From NCBI RefSeq assembly GCF_042678485.1, contig NZ_JBHTKR010000002.1, positions 372,001 through 436,000 on the forward strand: a stretch of 64,000 nt of DNA, read 5' to 3'. This DNA comes from Seohaeicola saemankumensis (GTDB lineage: Bacteria; Pseudomonadota; Alphaproteobacteria; Rhodobacterales; Rhodobacteraceae). Below are positions 57,696 through 64,000 of the stretch, piece after piece; the stretch's first letter is position 1, and the number at the start of each line of letters is the position of its first letter. Below the pieces are notes generated by a model. That model was not told where the DNA came from. It did not search any database and saw only the letters and a list, made by a program, of their open reading frames with translations. The position numbers and the translations under genes are program-made.

Positions 57696-59876
57696 TCAGA
57701 CGCATCGGATGCCGGGTGCGCCCTGGACCATCGTGCCGATGATCGCCGCCTCATGGCCTAGTGCCCGCACCTGCGCCAGCAGCGCCGACGCCTGATCGGG
57801 TGCGACAGCGGCCAGCAACCCGCCTGCCGTCTGCGGATCGTGCAGCAACACACCGCGCGCACCGATGGCGCCTGTCACCGGCGCGGCGGCCAGGTTCGCG
57901 GGCCACGCGGTCGAGCGGAGGCCCGCAGCGGCCAGCGCTTCGGCCCCGTGATGGAGCGGAATGTCACCCAGCCTGATCTCTGCCGCGAGGTCAGAAGCGC
58001 GGCAAAGCGCCATCAGGTGGCCGGCAAGGCCGAAACCCGTCACATCGGTCATTGCATGCGCCCCGCGCAGCACCTTGGCCGCATCGCCCTGCGGCTGCGC
58101 CATCCGTGCCAGAAGCGCCGCGACGTCGCGCCCCTCGGCGCGCATCTGCATCTCGGCGGCAAGGATCGTGCCGGATCCGATGGGGCGCGTCAGGATCAGC
58201 CTGTCGCCGGGTCGCGCGCCGGCATGGGTGATCGCGACGCCCTCGCACAGCCCCGTGACGGTGAAACCCAGGGTCAGTTCTGCCCCTGTGGTCGAGTGGC
58301 CACCCACGATATCGGCCCCCGCGGCGCGGAAGACATCGGATGCGGCCTGCATCACCTCGGCCATGGTGCGGGCCTGCAGCGTCGGGGACATCGGTGGCAG
58401 GATCACCGTGGCCGTGGCGGCCTGCGGTGTGGCGCCCATGGACCAGATATCCCCCAGGGCATGGATGGCGGTGATCCGGGCCATCAGCGCGGGATCCTGC
58501 GTGAAGGCGCGCAGGTGATCGGTGGTCATCACCTGGCGCGCGCCGCCCGTGGCCAGAACGGCCGCATCGTCGCCCGGCAGGCTGAGGACATCGGCGCGCT
58601 GCGGCGCGGGCAGGCGCGACAGCACCCGGTGCAGGGCATCCGCGCCCAGTTTCGATCCGCATCCGCCGCACAGGGGCTGATCATGGCCTGCGGCCTCGGC
58701 GGCCCCAAGGGCCTGCACGGCGGGGCGGGCAGGGGCAGGCATGGCGGGCAAGATGCGGAACTTGTCCATGAAGGACTGGTCGATCCGGTCCTTCCACCGC
58801 CAGAGCCAGCGCCCCGAGAAGGCAATCCCGAATTTCTCTGCCACGGCCGATCTGTCGCCAAGCGAGATCAGCTTGAGGTAGTCGCGCTGCGGATGAAACG
58901 CCCGCGTCGTCTGCCCGGACAGGACTGCCCGCAGGTTGTCATGCAGGACAGGGGCGGCGCGCACGGCGAAGACCCCGGCCTTGGGGCGTGGTGCATGGGC
59001 CATATGCGCGCAATCGCCCGCAGCGAACACTTTCTCATGTCCCCTGACGCGCAGGTCGGGATCCACGATCACGAAACCATCCTCGGTCAGCGGCAGATCG
59101 GTGTCGCGCAGCCAGCGATGTGCGAAAGCCCCGGCCGCACCGACGATCAGATCGGCCTCGATCTGCCGGCCATCGGCTAACTGGACCCCGCCCGCCGCGA
59201 TCCGTGCCACGGAGGCGCCGAAATGCAGGGTGACGTGATGGTCCCGCAACGCGCGCGACAGGCGCGCGCGGGTGGCGGGCGCGGTGCCGGTCAGCCCCGC
59301 GGCGGCCTCGACCAGATGCACCTGCGGCGTGGCGCCTGCCTGCGCCAGCGCATGGGACATCGCCATCGCCAGCTCTACCCCGGCCACGCCTGCGCCGATC
59401 ACGGCGACCTGGGGGTTTGCCTGTCCGGCCTGCACCTTGACCAGAAAGGCGCGCCAGCGGGCGGCGTAGGTATCAAGCGGTTTCGCGCCCAGGGCGTGGT
59501 CCGCAAATCCGGGGATCGCGGGCATTTCGGCGGTGATGCCGATATCCAGCGAGGCCAGATCGTAATCCAGAATGCGTCCGGACCCCAGGGTGATCCGCTG
59601 CTGAACTGCATCGAGGCCGACGGCCCGGTCAAGGATGATCCGCGCACCCGCAGCGCGGGCCAGCCGCACCAGGTCGATATCAAGATCCTCGCGCGCGTAA
59701 TGCCCCGCGATATGGCCCGGCAGCATCCCCGAATAGGGGGCCGTCGCGGCCGGGTTGATCACCGTGACGCGTGCGCCGGCCAGCGGGGCCATCGCCCATT
59801 TGCGCAGCACCAGCGCATGGGTGTGACCGCCGCCGATCAGCACGAGGTCACGGGTCAGGGGATGGGGCATCTGCAT
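57696..59876 (-). CDS. selD: Selenophosphate synthetase SelD fused to a pyridine-nucleotide-disulfide-type flavoprotein
   Basis: The 726-residue protein joins an N-terminal NDH-2-like flavoprotein (about 1-375; FAD loop VLIGGGHTHA, NAD loop VIGAGVAGVELAMA, AAGDCAHMA) to a SelD domain (about 395-726). The SelD part starts at the catalytic Cys region CGGCGSKLG, and further blocks are LPGDDAAVL, ALGDIWSMGATPQAA and GGHSTTGAEL. SelD makes selenophosphate from selenide and ATP. The fused oxidoreductase may reduce a selenium precursor to selenide, a role inferred from the fusion. It converges on mnmH. An alternate ATG lies two codons later. Confidence 0.93.
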   Translation of the reverse strand: MQMPHPLTRDLVLIGGGHTHALVLRKWAMAPLAGARVTVINPAATAPYSGMLPGHIAGHYAREDLDIDLVRLARAAGARIILDRAVGLDAVQQRITLGSGRILDYDLASLDIGITAEMPAIPGFADHALGAKPLDTYAARWRAFLVKVQAGQANPQVAVIGAGVAGVELAMAMSHALAQAGATPQVHLVEAAAGLTGTAPATRARLSRALRDHHVTLHFGASVARIAAGGVQLADGRQIEADLIVGAAGAFAHRWLRDTDLPLTEDGFVIVDPDLRVRGHEKVFAAGDCAHMAHAPRPKAGVFAVRAAPVLHDNLRAVLSGQTTRAFHPQRDYLKLISLGDRSAVAEKFGIAFSGRWLWRWKDRIDQSFMDKFRILPAMPAPARPAVQALGAAEAAGHDQPLCGGCGSKLGADALHRVLSRLPAPQRADVLSLPGDDAAVLATGGARQVMTTDHLRAFTQDPALMARITAIHALGDIWSMGATPQAATATVILPPMSPTLQARTMAEVMQAASDVFRAAGADIVGGHSTTGAELTLGFTVTGLCEGVAITHAGARPGDRLILTRPIGSGTILAAEMQMRAEGRDVAALLARMAQPQGDAAKVLRGAHAMTDVTGFGLAGHLMALCRASDLAAEIRLGDIPLHHGAEALAAAGLRSTAWPANLAAAPVTGAIGARGVLLHDPQTAGGLLAAVAPDQASALLAQVRALGHEAAIIGTMVQGAPGIRCV

Positions 59877-59964
59877 GGTCGGGCCTTAGGCTGTGGCTGA
59901 GCTGTCTTAGTCGATCCGCGCGCCGAGGGGAATGCACCCGCGGACAGGCCGCATCGCGGCGGGA

Positions 59965-60666
59965 TCAGCCCTGCGAGGCCAACTGATACCCTGGTGCCGT
60001 CGCCGATTGCACGGTCGTGATCGGCCGGTCGCCGATCCAGGTCGTACGCTCGATGATCAGAAGCGCCTCGCCCGATGCAATGGCAAGCTGGCTTGCGATC
60101 TCGCCCTCGGCCTTGATCGCGTAAAAGCGCACATCGACGCGGCTGTAGGGTTTGTTGTGTACCAGCCATTCATTGGCGCTTTGCGTGGTCAGGTCGATCT
60201 CGAGGATCTCGGGCGCCGACCCGGTGTCGATCCAGCGATCCTCGTAGATATAGGGGCGGTTGTCGGCCAGATGCAGCGCCTTGACATGCAGCATGGGGGC
60301 CGATCGGGGGATGCCGAAACGGGCCATGACAGACGGTGGCGGCGCTTCGATCGCGCGGCTGACCAGCTGATAGCCGTAGCGGCTGCCGCGCTGTTCCACC
60401 TCGCGCCGGGTGATCGGAATGTCGAAGGTGGCCCGCGTCACCGGATGGGCGCGCACATGGGTGCCACCCTTGCGCTTGCGCTCGACCAGGCCGCTTTGGG
60501 CAAGGTCCTGCATGGCGCGGTGCACCGTGGCGCGCGCGCATCCCAGTTCCAGCGCCAGATCCTCGTCGCGGGGCAATCGGTCTCCGGGGGCATAGGTCCG
60601 GTTCAGGATGCGGGACTGGATCCGGTTGCGGATATCGGTCCAGGTCAGACGGCCCGGCGCGGTCAC
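59965..60666 (-). CDS. hutC: Histidine utilization repressor HutC
   Basis: The 233-residue GntR-family protein has an N-terminal winged helix (about 5-70, LALELGCARATVHRAMQDLAQ) and a UTRA effector domain (about 90-230), which in HutC binds urocanate. The start is GTG 60666, whose GTGA overlaps the hutF stop; the upstream frame is not protein-like. It should repress the hut genes until histidine is degraded to urocanate. It is co-transcribed with hutF and divergent from hutI-hutH. Confidence 0.93.
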   Translation of the reverse strand: MTAPGRLTWTDIRNRIQSRILNRTYAPGDRLPRDEDLALELGCARATVHRAMQDLAQSGLVERKRKGGTHVRAHPVTRATFDIPITRREVEQRGSRYGYQLVSRAIEAPPPSVMARFGIPRSAPMLHVKALHLADNRPYIYEDRWIDTGSAPEILEIDLTTQSANEWLVHNKPYSRVDVRFYAIKAEGEIASQLAIASGEALLIIERTTWIGDRPITTVQSATAPGYQLASQG

Positions 60667-62030
60667 AGCCGCGTCTCCAGTTGTCGCATCACGGCGATGA
60701 AATCGCGCAGGATCGTGTCGCGTGCCCGGTGGCGGCCCTGTTGGACCACGTGGCGGCCCGCGCTCCAGACATCGGTGATGCAGGCCTGCCCGCCACCCGA
60801 AAAGATCAGGCTGTCCAGCAGCGCATCGCCCTGCCGGTTGCACAGCCAGCGATTATCCAGATCCAGCGCGATCAGGTCCGCCCATTGGCCCGCAGCGATC
60901 TGCCCGGCCTGCCGTCCGCCCGCCTGCGCGCCGCCCGCGGTTGCCGCGTCGAACAGGACGCGGCCCGTCGAGCGGTCGGGCAGGGCCAGCGCCGCGCGGG
61001 ACCGATCCCGCAGCCTTTGGGAATATTCCAGCGTCTTGAGTTCCTCGAAAAGCGAGATCTGGATGTTGGAATCCGATCCGAAACCGATCCGCCCGCCAGC
61101 GCCAAGATAGGTGGTGCCGTTGAAGATCCCGTCGCCCAGGCTTGATTCCGTCAGCGGGCAAAGCCCCGCCACCGCGCCCGTCACGGCCAGCGCCCGCGTC
61201 TCTTGCGGGGTCATCTGCGTGCAATGGATCAGGCACCAGCGGTGATCGACCGCGTGCTGATCCAGCAGCCATTCGACCGGGCGCGCGCCCAGATGGGTCG
61301 TGACCTCCTCGACCTCGGCCTGCTGTTCGGCCAGATGCATGTGGATCGGCCCAGAGGGGGTTGCCTCGACAATGGCGCGCAGACCGGATGGCCCGACAGC
61401 GCGCAGCGAATGGGGGGCCACGCCGATGGCATAATCGGCCGACGCATGGCCGATCGTCTGCGCGGCCTCTGCGTGCAGGGCCATGAAACGGTCCGGATCG
61501 TTGCCGAAACGCTGCTGCCCACCGGCAAGGGCGCGCCCGTCGCAGCCGCCGAACTGGTAATGCACCGGAAGCAGCGTCAGCCCGATACCCGCGCGTGTCG
61601 CCGCCGCGACGATCCGACCCGACATTTCCGACAGCCGCGCATGGGGCGTGCCGCCGACATCATGATGCAGGTAATGGAACTCGGCCACCGCGCCATATCC
61701 GGCCTCCAGCATCTCCATGAAGACAAGGGCCGCCACGGCCTCGACCTGATCGGGGTTCAGCTGATCAAGGAAGCGATACATCAGGCGGCGCCAACTCCAG
61801 AAACTGTCGCTGGCATCGGGGCCGCGCGCTTCGGTCAGCCCGGCCATGGCGCGCTGGAAGGCGTGGCTGTGCAGATTCAGCGGCGCAGGCAGCAGCAGCG
61901 CCACGCGTTGCGCGGCTTGCCCGGAACCCGGGCCGACATGGGCGATTCGCCCGCGTTCGTCGATATGCAGGTCGATATCCGCATGCCAGCCATCTGGCAA
62001 AAGTGCTTGAGATGCTTGGATGATTTGCAC
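60663..62030 (-). CDS. hutF: Formimidoylglutamate deiminase HutF
   Basis: The 455-residue amidohydrolase converts N-formimino-L-glutamate to N-formylglutamate and ammonia, the branch of histidine breakdown that ends with HutG deformylase. Metal ligands are visible in LNLHSHAFQRAM, HMHLAEQQAEVEE, LIHCTQMT and GFGSDSNIQISL. The length is typical. It starts at ATG 62030, divergent from hutI across a 72-base AT-rich promoter, and overlaps hutC at its end. Its presence means that this organism uses the five-step hut pathway; hutU and hutG are outside the window. Confidence 0.95.
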   Translation of the reverse strand: MQIIQASQALLPDGWHADIDLHIDERGRIAHVGPGSGQAAQRVALLLPAPLNLHSHAFQRAMAGLTEARGPDASDSFWSWRRLMYRFLDQLNPDQVEAVAALVFMEMLEAGYGAVAEFHYLHHDVGGTPHARLSEMSGRIVAAATRAGIGLTLLPVHYQFGGCDGRALAGGQQRFGNDPDRFMALHAEAAQTIGHASADYAIGVAPHSLRAVGPSGLRAIVEATPSGPIHMHLAEQQAEVEEVTTHLGARPVEWLLDQHAVDHRWCLIHCTQMTPQETRALAVTGAVAGLCPLTESSLGDGIFNGTTYLGAGGRIGFGSDSNIQISLFEELKTLEYSQRLRDRSRAALALPDRSTGRVLFDAATAGGAQAGGRQAGQIAAGQWADLIALDLDNRWLCNRQGDALLDSLIFSGGGQACITDVWSAGRHVVQQGRHRARDTILRDFIAVMRQLETRL

Positions 62031-62061
62031 GGGGACATCTCCGTTGACAAAAATAAGTATC

Positions 62062-62080
62062 TACATATTAATATTATGTA
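62062..62080. promoter_or_regulatory. Candidate HutC operator in the hutF-hutI divergent region
   Basis: TACATA (62062-62067) and TATGTA (62075-62080) form an exact inverted repeat with a 7-base spacer, in a sharply AT-rich patch between divergent hut starts. HutC operators in other bacteria are TGTA/TACA-type palindromes. Binding is inferred. Confidence 0.55.
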
Positions 62081-62102
62081 TGTCTTAAAGCAAGGTGTTC
62101 TG

Positions 62103-63305
62103 ATGCCCACGCGCTATGTTCTGACCGGGGTTGCGGCGGCCACGATGCAGGGGTCGGATGGCGGCTATGGCCTGATTGCGGATGCGGCCGTTGTCGTGCG
62201 CGACGGGCTTGTTGACTGGGTCGGACCGGCGCGAGACCTGCCCGCGGATCATGCCGCGCTTGAGCGGCTGGATCAGGGCGGGCGGCTTCTGACCCCGGCC
62301 TTGATCGATTGTCATACCCATGTCGTGCATGGCGGCAATCGCGCGCGCGAATTCGAGATGCGCCTGACTGGCGCCAGCTATGCCGAGATTGCCCGCGCCG
62401 GTGGCGGGATCGTGTCGACGGTGACGGCGACGCGAGCCGCCTCCGAGGCGCAGTTGCTGCAGGCGGCGCTGCCCCGCGTGGATGCGCTGATCGCGCAGGG
62501 CGTCGCCACGGTCGAGATCAAATCCGGCTATGGACTTGATATTGATACCGAACTCAGGATGTTGCGCGTCGCGCGCCAGATCGCCGACATGCGTCCGATC
62601 CGGGTGCTGACCAGCTTTCTGGGGGCCCATGCCGTGCCTGCGGGTCAGGATCCCGATACCTATATCGATCAGGTCTGCCTGCCCGCGCTGAGCGCCGCCC
62701 ATGCCGAAGGGCTGGTCGATGCGGTGGATGGCTTTTGCGAGGGGATCGCCTTCAGCGCCGCCCAGATCGCCCGCGTGTTCGACCGCGCCGCGGCGCTGGG
62801 CTTGCCCGTCAAGCTGCATGCCGAACAACTCAGCCATCAGGGTGGGGCGGCGCTGGCGGCGCGCCATGGCGCGCTGTCGGCGGATCACCTGGAATATGCC
62901 ACTGCCGCGGATGCGGCCGCGCTGGCGGCATCGGGCACCGTGGCGGTCATCCTGCCGGGGGCCTTCTACACGATCCACGAGACACGCCAGCCCCCGGTGC
63001 AAGCCTTTCGCGACCACGGCGTGCCGATGGCGGTGGCCACGGACTGGAACCCCGGATCGTCGCCGCTGGGGTCCATCCTGCTGGCGATGAACATGGCCTG
63101 CACCCTGTTCCGCCTGACCCCGGCCGAGGCTTTGGCCGGAGCCACGCGTCACGCGGCGCGCGCCCTGGGTCTGAACGATTGCGGACGCATTGCGCCGGGA
63201 CTGCGGGCTGACCTGGCGATCTGGGATGTCACCGATCCGGCCGAGCTGTCCTATGGCATCGGGATCAACCCGCTGCATCATCGCATTTTCGGAGGTCGCG
63301 CATGA
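62103..63305 (+). CDS. hutI: Imidazolonepropionase HutI
   Basis: The 400-residue zinc/iron amidohydrolase opens imidazolone-5-propionate to formiminoglutamate, step three of histidine degradation. Metal and active-site blocks are DCHTHVVHGGNRAREFE, LHAEQLSHQGG, SADHLEYAT and ATDWNPGSSPLGS. The reading frame stays open far upstream inside hutF, but ATG 62103 is at the family N terminus and lies right after the operator region. Its stop overlaps the hutH start (ATGA). Confidence 0.96.
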   Translation: MPTRYVLTGVAAATMQGSDGGYGLIADAAVVVRDGLVDWVGPARDLPADHAALERLDQGGRLLTPALIDCHTHVVHGGNRAREFEMRLTGASYAEIARAGGGIVSTVTATRAASEAQLLQAALPRVDALIAQGVATVEIKSGYGLDIDTELRMLRVARQIADMRPIRVLTSFLGAHAVPAGQDPDTYIDQVCLPALSAAHAEGLVDAVDGFCEGIAFSAAQIARVFDRAAALGLPVKLHAEQLSHQGGAALAARHGALSADHLEYATAADAAALAASGTVAVILPGAFYTIHETRQPPVQAFRDHGVPMAVATDWNPGSSPLGSILLAMNMACTLFRLTPAEALAGATRHAARALGLNDCGRIAPGLRADLAIWDVTDPAELSYGIGINPLHHRIFGGRA

Positions 63306-64000
63306 CTGTCACCCTGGTTCCCGGTGCGGCCACCCTGGCCCAGCTTGAAAACATCTGGCGCGGGCAGGGCGCTGTGGTGCTTGATCCTGCCGCGCGTGCG
63401 GGCGTCGAGGTGTCGGCTGCGATCATCGCGGCGGCGGCACAGGCCGATGCGCCGGTTTATGGCGTCAACACAGGTTTTGGCAAACTGGCATCGGTCCGGA
63501 TCGCGCCGGGCGATACGCAGACGCTGCAACGCAACCTGATCCTGTCGCATTGCTGCGGCGTGGGCGAGGCGCTGGAACCGGCGACGGTGCGCCTGATGAT
63601 GGCGCTGAAGCTGCTGTCGCTGGGGCGCGGCGCATCGGGCGTGCGCTGGCAGATCTGCGCGCTGATCGAGGCGATGCTGGCGCAAGGCGTGCTGCCGGTG
63701 ATCCCGGTGCAGGGGTCGGTTGGCGCCTCGGGCGATCTGGCACCGTTGGCGCATATGGCCGCGGTGATGATCGGCGCGGGCGAGGCCAGGCTGCACGGTC
63801 AGGTCATGCCAGGTGGCGAGGCCCTGCTCGCGGCGGGCCTGACCCCGGTGGTTCTTGGTCCAAAGGAAGGGCTGGCCCTGATCAACGGCACGCAGTTTTC
63901 CACGGCCTGCGCGCTTGCGGGCCTGTTCGAGGGCTGGCGCGCGGCGCGCGCGGCCATCGTGACATCGGCCATGTCCACCGATGCGATCATGGGATCGACC
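63302..64000 (+). CDS. hutH: Histidine ammonia-lyase HutH (5' part; runs off the window)
   Basis: The first 233 codons are present. HutH removes ammonia from histidine to give urocanate. The Ala142-Ser143-Gly144 triplet that forms the MIO cofactor is in GSVGASGDLAPLAHM, at the same residue numbers as in the Pseudomonas enzyme. Other blocks are YGVNTGFGKLASVRI and QRNLILSHCCGVGEAL, the latter with CC in place of the usual SHAAG. The start overlaps hutI by 4 bases, so the two are coupled. The gene continues past base 64000. Confidence 0.96.
   Translation, partial: MTVTLVPGAATLAQLENIWRGQGAVVLDPAARAGVEVSAAIIAAAAQADAPVYGVNTGFGKLASVRIAPGDTQTLQRNLILSHCCGVGEALEPATVRLMMALKLLSLGRGASGVRWQICALIEAMLAQGVLPVIPVQGSVGASGDLAPLAHMAAVMIGAGEARLHGQVMPGGEALLAAGLTPVVLGPKEGLALINGTQFSTACALAGLFEGWRAARAAIVTSAMSTDAIMGST

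Noticed and set aside
61203..62102. A 300-codon N-terminal extension of hutI
   Set aside because: It runs antisense through hutF and crosses the divergent promoter; ATG 62103 starts the conserved imidazolonepropionase N terminus.

Overview
The window is a high-GC, gene-dense stretch of an alphaproteobacterial chromosome, most likely a Rhodobacterales (Paracoccaceae/Roseobacter-type) genome. The evidence is the gene content: an NDUFA12-type complex I accessory protein beside clpX, mlaD and a DUF2155 gene, a GapR-type DUF2312 protein, a ScfR-type acyl-CoA regulator, a Lrp-type PutR next to a PutA without its own DNA-binding domain, and a SelD fused to a flavoprotein. I see no rRNA, CRISPR array, transposase or integrase. 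There is one tRNA, tRNA-Thr(UGU).

Layout. 0-4 kb: end of clpX, a terminator, complex I NDUFA12, mlaD, DUF2155, then aat and accC/accB on the other strand. 4.2-12 kb: an acyl-CoA synthetase, a ScfR-type regulator, and a signalling set (REC-only regulator, small membrane protein, symporter-histidine kinase fusion) followed by a FliM/FliN-like protein. 12-14.3 kb: a sulfide/persulfide detoxification set (DUF442 sulfurtransferase, two YeeE/YedE half-transporters, ETHE1-like dioxygenase). 14.4-21 kb: a DksA-like regulator, a degenerate FadJ-like protein, GapR, a sulfotransferase-like protein, an orphan iron-type ABC permease and tRNA-Thr. 21.1-24.7 kb: an accessory, island-like stretch downstream of the tRNA, carrying a DUF1326/DUF2182 pair and a homocysteine methyltransferase, with copies of a 16-base repeat on either side of each module.

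24.7-41 kb: a deacetylase, a LprI-like protein, a CPA2 antiporter, an AraC regulator with a divergent aldo/keto reductase, a TRAP-TAXI transporter, an ICMT-like membrane methyltransferase, a Lrp regulator divergent from a three-gene amino-acid-type catabolic operon, a BTLCP peptidase and a Ser/Gly-repeat lipoprotein. 41.7-48.2 kb: a phosphorelay made of a seven-PAS hybrid kinase, two response regulators (one with a degenerate GGDEF-like domain) and an Hpt protein. 48.7-64 kb: an alpha-methylacyl-CoA racemase, putR/putA, a Cu(+)-ATPase, the selenium genes mnmH and selD, and the divergent histidine-utilisation genes hutC-hutF and hutI-hutH (hutH runs off the end).

Much of the window deals with catabolism of amino acids and acyl-CoA compounds under local regulators (PutR, HutC, ScfR, Lrp). 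The most unusual points are the repeat-bounded cassette region after tRNA-Thr, a FadJ-like protein that has lost its dehydrogenase catalytic histidine, a GGDEF-like response regulator with an altered signature, and a lipoprotein built on a 30-base minisatellite.
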